From CAZKTO01 sp964555685 (GTDB lineage Bacteria > Chloroflexota > Dehalococcoidia > SHYB01), in contig CAZKTO010000017.1 in the NCBI GenBank assembly GCA_964555685.1, forward strand, positions 1-46,919: a DNA stretch of 46,919 nt. The letters run 5' to 3'. The position numbers and the translations under genes are program-made. Positions 32,200 through 40,007 of the stretch are shown here, in pieces; within the stretch, counting starts at the first letter, position 1; every line of letters starts with the position of its first letter. The notes below the pieces were generated by a model. The model was given only the letters and a program-made list of their open reading frames with translations, made no database searches and was not told the DNA's origin.

Positions 32200-33108
32200 T
32201 TATTGCTTTGGCCCCACGCCGTCCCGCCAGCGATAGACCGGCTCGCCCTGGCCCGGCATCGCCAGGTTCGCCCGGAAGGTCGATCCCAAGGCCTCCGCGA
32301 CGTCTTTGACCGTCCAGCCACCGGGCCGATAGGCGAACCGGTACTGGGGCTGGTCCATGAGGGCCAGCGTGTCGCCCGCCAGGAAGATGACCTGGCCCGT
32401 CACGTGGCGGCTCTCGTCGCTGGCCAGGTAGACGACCAGCGGCGCGACGGTGTCGGGCGTGGGCTGCGCGTGGTAGTGGCCCCCCTTCTCGATCTTGAAC
32501 TCGGTGTACCAGGTCACGCGCATCGTCGTCTCGAACTCGCCTGGCCGGACGGCCGCCGGGCTCACGCAGTTCACGCGCACGCCGTATTCGGCCAGCTCCA
32601 GGGCCCACGACCAGGTCGCGCCCAGGATGCCCGCCTTGACCGTGGCGTAGGGAGAGCTGGCCGGCATGCCGTGAAGGGCTCGGGACGTGACGGTGACGAT
32701 GCTGCCGCTCCGCTGCTTGACCATGCGCTTCGCCGCGTGATGGGTGCAGGCGAAGTGCCCCTTCAGGTGCACCGTCAGGGTGAGATCGAGGGCCTCCTCC
32801 GGCATCTCCCAGATGGGCGAGCGACGGAACTGGTGGGCGTTGTTGACCAGGCAGTCGATGCGGCCGAAGGAGTCCATGCAGGCGTCAATGATGCGGCCGG
32901 CGGACTGGAACGTCGTGACGCTCTCGGTGTTGGCGACGGCCTTGCCTCCGGCGGCTCGCACATCGGCCGCGACCCGCTCGACGCCCTGAGCGTCGATGTC
33001 GTTGACCAGGAGGCAGGCCCCCTCCTTGGCCATCATCCGGGCGTAGACGGCGCCCAGGCGTCCCGCCGCGCCCGTGATGACCACGGCCTTCCCTTCCAAG
33101 ATCCCCAT
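32200..33108 (-). CDS. Short-chain dehydrogenase/reductase
   Basis: This 302-residue classical SDR has cofactor motif TGAAGRLGAVY, LVNDIDAQGVERV, the structural NNAHQFRRSP and the catalytic Tyr/Lys in SPYATVKAGILG, with Ser upstream in TVTSRAL. A C-terminal extension (~50 residues, YRFAYRPGGWTVKDVAEALG) is like that of hydroxyacyl-CoA-type SDRs. AGGAGG precedes the ATG at 33108. It probably oxidises a hydroxyacyl or alcohol substrate with NAD(P). It is divergent from the MFS gene at 33481. Confidence 0.88.
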   Translation of the reverse strand: MGILEGKAVVITGAAGRLGAVYARMMAKEGACLLVNDIDAQGVERVAADVRAAGGKAVANTESVTTFQSAGRIIDACMDSFGRIDCLVNNAHQFRRSPIWEMPEEALDLTLTVHLKGHFACTHHAAKRMVKQRSGSIVTVTSRALHGMPASSPYATVKAGILGATWSWALELAEYGVRVNCVSPAAVRPGEFETTMRVTWYTEFKIEKGGHYHAQPTPDTVAPLVVYLASDESRHVTGQVIFLAGDTLALMDQPQYRFAYRPGGWTVKDVAEALGSTFRANLAMPGQGEPVYRWRDGVGPKQ

Positions 33109-33480
33109 GCGCGCCTCCTGGCCCGGCAGTGCCGGGGGCCAAGCATGTTCGTTCTGTCCTCGCCGCACATGCTCGCCTTGGCAGCGAACGGGAGTCGGCG
33201 CGGGCGCTGACGGGCACTGGCTACTGTAGAAAGGGGCCGGAGCGATGTCAAGGCGGGCGGTAGACCTCTCAGGGTCATTCGATTGTCCTGGGAACCCTTT
33301 CTTGACAGAAAGGTGTTCCCAGAATAATCGAAGGGCCCTGGTTAGGCCGGCCCGTGCCCTGGTTCGCCACCGGCGGGGCGCGTATACTGGGTGCGTTTGG
33401 GCTCAAAACGGGCCCGTCTCCCCATCCGAGGCGCAGGCAGGACACCCCCCGCGCCTCTGTCCAGCGAGCATGCAGCAGCG
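33109..33480. other. Divergent intergenic region
   Basis: No gene is visible. It holds the 55-bp palindromic repeat (33278-33332), and a TATACT -10-like site at 33383-33388 on the plus strand without a clear -35. Confidence 0.55.
33278..33332. mobile_element. 55-bp palindromic element, copy A
   Basis: Outer arms TTCGATT/AATCGAA, inner arms CTGGGAAC/GTTCCCAG and a CTTTCT/AGAAAG core make a nested palindrome. The copy at 37546-37600 is its reverse complement apart from one base. Confidence 0.85.
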
Positions 33481-34896
33481 ATGACGTCGAGAGCGGGCGA
33501 GACGGTTGCGGGCGGCACGGCCGTCGCCACGGGGGAACGGTCGCAGCGGGGGCTGCTGGCCGCCGTGGCCCTGGGCACCACGCTGGCGCCCCTCAACTCG
33601 ACGATGGTGGCGGTGGCGCTGCCGGACATCAGCGACGCCTTCGGCGTGGGCGTGCGGGACGCGGGCTGGATCGTCGTCGGCTATCTCATCGCCATGGCCG
33701 TCACCCAGCCCATCGCCGGCAAGCTGGGCGACCTCTTTGGCCGCCGGGGCCTGTTCCTCGGGGCGCTGGCCGCCTTCGCGGGCGTGACCGTCGGCGCGGC
33801 CCTGGCCCCCAACCTGCCCACGCTCATCGTCATGCGGGTGGGCATGGCGCTCACCAGCGCGACGGCCCTCCCCAACGGCGCGGCGCTCCTGCGGGGCGAG
33901 GTGCCCGAGCGGCGCCGGGCCGCCGCCTTCGGCATCGTGGGGGCCTCCGCGGGACTGGCGGCCGCCATCGGCCCGCCCGTGGGCGGCGCCTTGATCGCTC
34001 TGGGCGGCTGGCAAGCCATGTTCTGGTTCAATCTGCCGGTGGTGGCCCTGGCGCTCCTCCTGGCCTTCCGCTCCATCCCCAAGGTCAGCGTTCCCCGCGC
34101 GGCGGGCCGGTTCGACTTCCGAGGGGCGGCGCTCCTCGCGGGGACACTCACCGCCCTCGCCCTCGTCGCCTCGGCCATCGGCGATCACGACGAGTGGAAG
34201 ATCTTTGGGCTCACCTGCGCCGCCCTGGTCATGGGGGCGCTCTTCATCCACACCGAGCGCCAGGAGCGCGAGCCCCTCGTCAGCTTCGAGCTGCTGCGGC
34301 GCCCAGCCTTCGCGGCGGCGACGGCCACCATCTTCTGCTCCAACCTGGCCATGTACGCCGTGCTGCTGGTCCTGCCACTCTTCCTGCAAGACCTGCAGGG
34401 GCTCGAGGCCTCCGAGGTGGGCCTGGTCCTGGGGGCCTGGACGCTGCCCGTGGTGCTCCTCGCGCCAGTGGGAGGCCGGCTGGCCGACCGGTGGGGGCGC
34501 CGGCGACCGGCGATGATCGGCGGCGTGCTGATCCTGGCGGGGCTAGCGCCGTTCCTCGCGCTCGACGCCGGCTGGAGCCGGGGCGTCATCGAGGGCCTGC
34601 TGGTCGTCGTCGGCGTTGGGATGGCGCTCCAGATGCCCGCCATCCAAACGTCCGCCGTCGAGGCCGTGGACGAGAAGGACGCGGGCATGGCGAGCGGGGT
34701 CTACTCCATGGGCCGCTACAGCGGCAGCATCATCGGGGCGGCGGTCCTGGCCGCCATCATCGGGTCCGGGGCCGGCGCGAAGCTCGCCGAGGACGATCTG
34801 CTTCCCGTCTTTGTGATGGTCGTCATCGCCGCCGCCGGAGCCGTCGTCGCGCCGCGCTGGCTGCGGGGACGACGTGGGGCCGGAGAGATGACGTAG
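33481..34896 (+). CDS. MFS transporter (DHA2-like drug/metabolite exporter)
   Basis: This 471-residue protein has about 14 membrane helices. Motif-like segments are LGTTLAPLNSTMVAVALPDI near the N-terminus, GKLGDLFGRRGLFLGALAAF (motif A, loop 2-3) and GGRLADRWGRRRPAMIGGVL (loop 8-9 repeat). The ATG at 33481 lacks a strong ribosome binding site; an upstream extension of 30 codons would overlap the repeat area. Its stop codon lies within a 29-bp inverted repeat. Substrate unknown. Confidence 0.88.
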   Translation: MTSRAGETVAGGTAVATGERSQRGLLAAVALGTTLAPLNSTMVAVALPDISDAFGVGVRDAGWIVVGYLIAMAVTQPIAGKLGDLFGRRGLFLGALAAFAGVTVGAALAPNLPTLIVMRVGMALTSATALPNGAALLRGEVPERRRAAAFGIVGASAGLAAAIGPPVGGALIALGGWQAMFWFNLPVVALALLLAFRSIPKVSVPRAAGRFDFRGAALLAGTLTALALVASAIGDHDEWKIFGLTCAALVMGALFIHTERQEREPLVSFELLRRPAFAAATATIFCSNLAMYAVLLVLPLFLQDLQGLEASEVGLVLGAWTLPVVLLAPVGGRLADRWGRRRPAMIGGVLILAGLAPFLALDAGWSRGVIEGLLVVVGVGMALQMPAIQTSAVEAVDEKDAGMASGVYSMGRYSGSIIGAAVLAAIIGSGAGAKLAEDDLLPVFVMVVIAAAGAVVAPRWLRGRRGAGEMT

Positions 34897-34955
34897 GGGC
34901 GGGTTTGAAACCCGCCCCTACAGTGTTCACGCATTCCCTCTCCCCGTGAGAGAGG
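34893..34955. repeat. Right inverted repeat flanking the SDR-MFS pair
   Basis: A 29-bp hairpin (34893-34921) overlapping the MFS stop codon, followed by AGTGTTCACGCATTCCCTCT. It is the inverted counterpart of 32136-32198. Confidence 0.75.
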
Positions 34956-34999
34956 GGGGTGCCGCGGCAGGCCCAGCCCAGCCAGCACGCCCGGTTCGC

Positions 35000-35749
35000 C
35001 TAGGGCCAGCTCTTGCCGTAGTCAGGCGCGTGGACCACGTGGCCGGAGTAGCCCTGGGCGTCCTGGAGCGCGAGGAAGATGGCCGGCTCGGCGACGATCT
35101 CGGGCGGGTCCCAGCCCTGAAAGGCGTAGCCCGGCTTGTGGAACCAGATCGCCCCCTCCGTGACCACCAGGCCCGGCCCCAGCGAGTTCACCGCGATGCC
35201 GTACTCCTGGACCTCCGCGGCCAGGCCAATAGTGAGCCGGTCCAGAGCGGCCTTGGTGGTGCCGTAGATGGTGTTCTTGGGCGTCCGGCCGGTGGCGCCG
35301 TGGGACGTGATATTGATGATGCTGCCGCGGCGCCGCTCGATCATGTGGGGAACGATGGCGCGGCAGGCGTAGACCGGCCCCCAGAAGTTGACGCGGAAGA
35401 GGAGCTCCCAGCGCTTGAGCGGCACCAGCCACACGAAATCGTCAACCCGGACGCCCGCGTTGTTGACCAAGATATCGATGGCGCCGTGGGCCGCGATGGC
35501 CTGGCGCACCAGGGCGTCGACCTCGGCCTCTTGCGTGATATCGCACCGGACGGCCATGGCCTCACCACCGGCGGCCCGAATCTCCCGGACGGTGTCGTGG
35601 ATGGTGCCGGGGATCCTGGAGTCCTCCTGGCGCTCCGTGCGGGCCGTCACGACGACCCGCGCCCCCTCGTTGGCGTAGGCCTTGGCGATGACCTTGCCGA
35701 TGCCGCGGCTGGCCCCAGTGACGACGGCCGTCTTGCCCTTGAGTCTCAG
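35000..35749 (-). CDS. Short-chain dehydrogenase/reductase with apparent CTG start
   Basis: This ~249-residue SDR reads LKGKTAVVTGASRGIGKVIA, then LVNNAGVRVDDFVW, INITSHGATG and IYGTTKAALDRL (catalytic Tyr/Lys). The C-terminus GYSGHVVHAPDYGKSWP is typical in length. No ATG, GTG or TTG lies between the last upstream MFS codons in this frame and the cofactor motif. The only start-like codon is CTG at 35749, overlapping the MFS stop (CTGA) and following GGAGGG by 9-10 nt. A translationally coupled CTG start is the simplest reading. Confidence 0.85.
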   Translation of the reverse strand: MRLKGKTAVVTGASRGIGKVIAKAYANEGARVVVTARTERQEDSRIPGTIHDTVREIRAAGGEAMAVRCDITQEAEVDALVRQAIAAHGAIDILVNNAGVRVDDFVWLVPLKRWELLFRVNFWGPVYACRAIVPHMIERRRGSIINITSHGATGRTPKNTIYGTTKAALDRLTIGLAAEVQEYGIAVNSLGPGLVVTEGAIWFHKPGYAFQGWDPPEIVAEPAIFLALQDAQGYSGHVVHAPDYGKSWP

Positions 35750-37464
35750 GAGATCGGTCCCTCCGCTGGCCCGGGCGTGGCCGGCGCCTCGGGATGAGCG
35801 CGCGCCGTGCCGGGCGCCCCCTCCACCGGCTCGCTGTAGGACGTCCGCAGCTTGATTTCGCGCAGGAAGGGGCCGATGGCCACCGCCGCCGCCACGAAGC
35901 CGAACGCGATGACGAAGCAGAAGGCGATGGCGTCGGCCAGGCCCGTCCGCGCCGCCGTGTGCCAAGTCTCGAAGAGCCTCCCGCCGTCGGGCCCCAGGGC
36001 CTCGAACTGCGCGCGGAGGCGGTCCAGCGCCTCGGGGCTCCCCAGGGCGTTGGGCGAGGCGAGGCCCTCCGCCACCTGCGCCGGAAGGCGTTGGGTGACC
36101 TCGGCCGGCAGGTTCTTGTCCAGCGCGTCGGACAGGCGTGTGTTCAGGATGCTGCCCAGGATGGCCACACCCAGGGTCCCGCCGATGCTGCGGAAGAACT
36201 GGACGGACGACGTGACGACCCCCAGGACCTGGTGCGGGAAGGCGTTCTGGACGGCGATGAGGAAGAGGGGGAAGGTGATGCCCAGGCCGGCGCCGACGAG
36301 GGCCATGTCCCGCACCACGATGGCGCGGGAGGTATCGACATCGATCCGCGTCAGGAGGTACATCCCGCCGGACATGAGGACCGGGCCCAGGATGGCCAGG
36401 AAGCGGTAGCGGCCGGTGCGGGCGATGATCTGACCGCTCACCATGCTCCCGGCGACGACGCTCAGCATCATCGGCGTGAGGACGACGCCGGAGTTGGTGG
36501 CCGACTCTCCGATGACCCCCTGGACGAAGAGCGGAACGAAGATGATGGAGCCGAACATCCCCACGCCCGTTACGAAGACGCTGAGCATCGAGACGGTGAA
36601 GATGGGGTTTTTGAAGAGCGCAAGGGGCAGCAGCGGGTCCTTGGCCCGGGTCTCGGCGGCGACGAAGGCGGCCAGCATGACGGCGGAGACGATGAGCAGG
36701 CCCATGACCAGGCCCGAGTCCCAGGCGTACGCGCGGCCGCCCAGGGAGAGGGCCAGGAGCATCGGGACGATGCAGGCGAGGAGGGCGGCGACGCCCAGCC
36801 AGTCGATGATGGGCCTGGCCCGGCTGGGCCGGACCGAGGGCATCGAGGGCCAGATGATGGCCAGGGCGAGGAAGCCGATGGGCAGGTTCACGAAGAAGGC
36901 CCAGCGCCACGAGGCATGATCGGTGAGGGTGCCGCCGGCCAGCGGGCCCACGATGCTGGCCATGGCGAAGACGGCCCCGAAGAGGCCCTGCCACTTGCCG
37001 CGCTCCCTGGGCGGAAAGAGGTCGCTGACGATGGCGAAGGAGAGGCCAAACATCATGCCTCCGCCGATGCCCTGGAGCCCGCGGTAGGCGATGAGCTGCT
37101 CCATGTTCTGGGCCGCGCCCGTGAGCGCCGACCCGGCCATGAAGATGACCATGCCGGCGATATAGAACCACCGGCGCCCGAAGATGTCCGAGAGCTTGCC
37201 CCAGATGGGCACGCCGGCGGTGCTGGTCAGCATGTAGGCGGTGACCACCCAGGCGAGCTTGTCCAGGCCGCCCAGGTCGGAGACGATGCGCGGCAGCGCC
37301 GTCGAGACGATGGTCTGATCGAGGGCGGCCAGCAGCATGCCCAGAAGCACGCCGCCGATGGTGCCGTACAGCTTGAGGCCCTGGAGCTGTTGCAGGGCGG
37401 CGAGACCGTTGGGCGGTCCGTCTGGGTGACCTGCAGGGCCTGATGTCGGTGGCGCTCGGTTCAT
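35746..37464 (-). CDS. MFS transporter, DHA2 (EmrB/QacA) family
   Basis: This 572-residue exporter is predicted to have 14 membrane helices. The N-terminal GMLLAALDQTIVSTALPRIV is the DHA2 signature in helix 1. GKLSDIFGRRWFYIAG is motif A, and AYRGLQGIGGGMMFGLSFAI follows. A long extracytoplasmic loop occurs between the last helices (SDALDKNLPAEVTQRLPAQV). The ATG at 37464 (MNRAPPTSGPAG) is preferred. The SDR downstream overlaps it by 4 nt, so the two are co-translated. Confidence 0.9.
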   Translation of the reverse strand: MNRAPPTSGPAGHPDGPPNGLAALQQLQGLKLYGTIGGVLLGMLLAALDQTIVSTALPRIVSDLGGLDKLAWVVTAYMLTSTAGVPIWGKLSDIFGRRWFYIAGMVIFMAGSALTGAAQNMEQLIAYRGLQGIGGGMMFGLSFAIVSDLFPPRERGKWQGLFGAVFAMASIVGPLAGGTLTDHASWRWAFFVNLPIGFLALAIIWPSMPSVRPSRARPIIDWLGVAALLACIVPMLLALSLGGRAYAWDSGLVMGLLIVSAVMLAAFVAAETRAKDPLLPLALFKNPIFTVSMLSVFVTGVGMFGSIIFVPLFVQGVIGESATNSGVVLTPMMLSVVAGSMVSGQIIARTGRYRFLAILGPVLMSGGMYLLTRIDVDTSRAIVVRDMALVGAGLGITFPLFLIAVQNAFPHQVLGVVTSSVQFFRSIGGTLGVAILGSILNTRLSDALDKNLPAEVTQRLPAQVAEGLASPNALGSPEALDRLRAQFEALGPDGGRLFETWHTAARTGLADAIAFCFVIAFGFVAAAVAIGPFLREIKLRTSYSEPVEGAPGTARAHPEAPATPGPAEGPIS

Positions 37465-37545
37465 GGCACGCCGCCGGAGTGTATCAACGGCCACCCGCCT
37501 GCGCAAGGAAAGTTCGGGAGCCGGCAGGGTCTTCCCTCAGGGCCA

Positions 37546-37600
37546 TTCGATTATTCTGGGAACACCTTTCTGTCAAGAAAGGGTTCCCAGGACAACCGAA
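37546..37600. mobile_element. 55-bp palindromic element, copy B
   Basis: Reverse complement of copy A (33278-33332) with one difference (AACCGAA for AATCGAA). It lies upstream of both the MFS gene and moeA. Confidence 0.85.
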
Positions 37601-37626
37601 CAACCCTGGATCTTCCCTCGCTTCTG

Positions 37627-37656
37627 TTGACGCTGCCGCACCCTGTCGCATAGAAT
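37627..37656 (+). promoter_or_regulatory. Sigma-70-like promoter of moeA
   Basis: TTGACG (37627-37632), an 18-bp spacer and TAGAAT (37651-37656). The -10 overlaps the ATG at 37655, so translation must begin downstream, at 37685 or later. Confidence 0.65.
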
Positions 37657-37684
37657 GGACGGGCGACTTCGGTCGTGCCCTACG

Positions 37685-39037
37685 ATGCCGGAAGCCCGCC
37701 CCCACACCCACGCCCACCGCCACGACCGCCACGCCCATCGCGGCATGCCCAAGATGCCGGCGTGGCTCTCCGTTGAAGAGGCCCTCGGCCAGGTCCTGAG
37801 CTACGTCCACGAGCTGGAGGCCGAGGAGCGCCCTGTCCTGGACGCCCTGGGACAGACGCTGGCCGAGGACGTTCGTGCAGGGTTCGACGTTCCGCCGCAT
37901 CCCAACTCGTCCATGGACGGCTACGCCGTGCAGGCGGCCAGTGTCCGTGGCGCTTCCCGGACGAACCCCGTCCGGCTCACCGTCGCGGGGCAGGTCGCCG
38001 CGGGCGATGTGCCGCGGCAGGCCGTCGCTCCTGGCGCCGCCGTCCGCATCATGACGGGCGCCCTGATCCCGCCCGGCGCCGACGCCGTCGTGCCTTTCGA
38101 GGAGACGGACGAGCTGGACCGGGTCCGCCGGGGAGCAGCGCCGGGGAGGGAGATCGCCGTCCTGGCCCCCGTGCCGGCCGGCGCCAACGTGCGGCCCCAG
38201 GGGGAGGACATCCGGAAGGGCGAGCTGGTCCTGGAACGGGGCTCCGTGCTCCGGCCCGCCGAGATCGGCGTGCTCGCGTCCCTGGGCCGGCCCAGGGTCC
38301 GGGTCGTCCGCAGGCCCGTCGTCGCCATCGTGGCCACGGGCGATGAGCTCGTCGAGCCCACGGAGCCGCTGCCGCCCGGCAAGATCTACAACAGCAACGG
38401 TTACAGCATCGCCGCATCGGTCCTTCGGTGCGGGGGCGTCCCGCGGCTGCTGGGCATCGCCCGGGACAACCTGCCGGACCTGGAGGCCAAGATCCGCGCC
38501 GGCCTCGATGCCGACATGCTGGTGACGACGGCCGGCATCTCCCGCGGCGACTACGATATCGTGAAAGACGTGCTCATGCAGCAGGGGGAGATCGCGTTCT
38601 GGACGGTGCGCATGAAGCCCGCCAAGCCGCTGGCCTTCGGCGTCCTCTCGGCCCCGCGCGCCGATGGGACGGTGCGCCGCGTCCCCCACCTGGGCCTGCC
38701 CGGCAACCCCGTGAGCGCCATGGTCGCGTTCGAGACCTTCGGCCGCCCGGCGATCCTCAAGATGCTGGGCCGGCGCGCCCTGGCCAGGCCCCGTATCCGC
38801 GCCGTCCTCGAGGACGATATCGAGAACACCGACGAGCGGCGCGTCTACGCGAGAGCCTGGGTGACCAAGCGCGGCGACGCCTACTATGCGCGCCTGACGG
38901 GCCCCCAGGGCTCGGGGATCCTCACCTCGCTCGCCAAGGCCAACGGGCTCGCCATCTGCCCCGAGGACGCGCCCGTCAAGCGCGCCGGCGAGACGGTGGA
39001 CGTCATCATGCTCGATTGGACCGAGGAGCAGGCCTGA
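37685..39037 (+). CDS. moeA: Molybdopterin molybdenumtransferase
   Basis: MoeA inserts molybdate into adenylated molybdopterin. This 450-residue protein has PHPNSSMDGYAVQA, RIMTGALIPPGADAVVPFEE and GEDIRKGELVLERGSVL in the N-terminal part. The molybdopterin-binding domain has VVAIVATGDELVEP, KIYNSNGYSIAASV and GLPGNPVSAMVAFETF, and a C-terminal MoeA domain ends the protein. The N-terminus is histidine-rich (HTHAHRHDRHAH) if the ATG at 37685 is used; ATG 37745 would remove it. The stop is followed after 31 nt by a hypothetical gene. Confidence 0.9.
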   Translation: MPEARPHTHAHRHDRHAHRGMPKMPAWLSVEEALGQVLSYVHELEAEERPVLDALGQTLAEDVRAGFDVPPHPNSSMDGYAVQAASVRGASRTNPVRLTVAGQVAAGDVPRQAVAPGAAVRIMTGALIPPGADAVVPFEETDELDRVRRGAAPGREIAVLAPVPAGANVRPQGEDIRKGELVLERGSVLRPAEIGVLASLGRPRVRVVRRPVVAIVATGDELVEPTEPLPPGKIYNSNGYSIAASVLRCGGVPRLLGIARDNLPDLEAKIRAGLDADMLVTTAGISRGDYDIVKDVLMQQGEIAFWTVRMKPAKPLAFGVLSAPRADGTVRRVPHLGLPGNPVSAMVAFETFGRPAILKMLGRRALARPRIRAVLEDDIENTDERRVYARAWVTKRGDAYYARLTGPQGSGILTSLAKANGLAICPEDAPVKRAGETVDVIMLDWTEEQA

Positions 39038-39068
39038 CCGCCCCATCTTCCCCCAGAGGAGCTCTCCC

Positions 39069-39485
39069 ATGACCACCCGCCAGGCCAACGCCGACCCAAT
39101 GGAGCCCCAGGACAGCCAGCCGTTGCCGAGCTACCACATCGACGAGGCCTGGCTCGAGCAGAGCGGGCGCTCCCTCCAGCACATGATCGAGAGCCGGGTC
39201 GGCGCCCCCCCGGCTGCGGACGAGAAGGCGCCCAAGCGGCGCAAGAAGGCGGTCTCCATGGCCGACCTGGCCAAGATCGAGGGGTTCGTCAGCCCGGAGT
39301 CGCCGATGCTGGAGGCCGTCTTCCGGCTCCTGCTGGTTCACCAGAACAAGCCGATGGATGTGGAGCAGATCAGCCACGAGTTGGCGGAGCGGGGGATCGG
39401 CATCCGCGACGCGCGGTCCGTGCGGCCGGAGACCCTCATCCGCATCCTGGACCACGACGCCTTCTACGGCCTGCGCCGGGCCTGA
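39069..39485 (+). CDS. Hypothetical protein, co-transcribed with moeA
   Basis: This 138-residue protein begins with a disordered acidic/glutamine-rich segment, then IDEAWLEQSGRSLQHMIESR, a basic KRRKKAV stretch and a compact C-terminal ~75 residues. That part (PMLEAVFRLLLVHQNKPMDV ... HDAFYGLRR) could form a winged-helix fold: helices around QISHELAERG and RPETLIRILD. AGAGGAGC precedes the ATG. A MITE-like element begins at the last base of its stop codon. Family not recognised. Confidence 0.65.
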   Translation: MTTRQANADPMEPQDSQPLPSYHIDEAWLEQSGRSLQHMIESRVGAPPAADEKAPKRRKKAVSMADLAKIEGFVSPESPMLEAVFRLLLVHQNKPMDVEQISHELAERGIGIRDARSVRPETLIRILDHDAFYGLRRA

Positions 39486-39608
39486 GAGGCTGTGAACAAA
39501 TCGCCCGTAGGGGCGGGCCGGAGCCTGCCCTGAGCGAAGCCGAAGGGTGCCCGCCCATCTGGGGCAACCACGGGGGGTTGCCCCTACGAAGGAAAAATCA
39601 CAGCCTCT
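39485..39608. mobile_element. MITE, 124 bp with 11-bp terminal inverted repeats
   Basis: AGAGGCTGTGA (39485-39495) and TCACAGCCTCT (39598-39608) are perfect inverted ends. The body carries GGGCAACCACGGGGGGTTGC and other palindromic GC-rich blocks and has no ORF. Partial relatives are at 450-510 and 27066-27180. It lies between convergent genes. Confidence 0.85.
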
Positions 39609-39612
39609 GAGG

Positions 39613-39984
39613 CTACCACTCGATGGCGAAGCCCTGGGCGCCGCCGCGGGGCTCCCGCCACGAGACCTCCACCGAGTCCACGCGAGCAAGGGACGGCCCT
39701 TCGCGCATCCGCCGCGCCAGCTCCTCAAGGGCGCGGCGCTCACCCTCGGCGTAGGCCTCGACGGTGACGCCATCGGGCGCGTTGCGCACCCAGCCGACAA
39801 GCCCAAGGGCCCGCGCCTTCGCCGCGACGAAGCTGCGGAAGTTCACGCCCTGCACGCGGCCGCGCACGACGATGGCGCAGGCGGAGATGGGCGCGGCGCC
39901 CTGCTGGTTTGCTCTCGCCACCTGCCACGCTCGGTCCGCTCCATCCGTCACCGCGAGCCCCGACCTGTCAGGACTCCTCGCCAT
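39613..39984 (-). CDS. acyP: Acylphosphatase
   Basis: Acylphosphatase hydrolyses acyl phosphates. The conserved domain begins at SACAIVVRGRVQGVNFRSFV, where Arg and the phosphate loop VQGVNFR (usually VQGVGFR) are present, and GWVRNAPDGVTVEAYAEG supplies the catalytic Asn. Without its N-terminal tail it is the usual ~90 residues. The start is uncertain: ATG at 39984 gives 123 residues, but its first ~30 residues include a decayed 16-bp palindrome (PDRSGLA) and are unlike the family; GTG at 39921 is an alternative. Confidence 0.8.
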   Translation of the reverse strand: MARSPDRSGLAVTDGADRAWQVARANQQGAAPISACAIVVRGRVQGVNFRSFVAAKARALGLVGWVRNAPDGVTVEAYAEGERRALEELARRMREGPSLARVDSVEVSWREPRGGAQGFAIEW

Positions 39985-40007
39985 GACCGGATGGGGCCGC
40001 GCTCCCC

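Noticed and set aside
35000..37171. A single 723-residue minus-strand protein ending in an SDR
   Set aside because: Its first two thirds are the out-of-frame shadow of the DHA2 transporter; only the SDR part is real.
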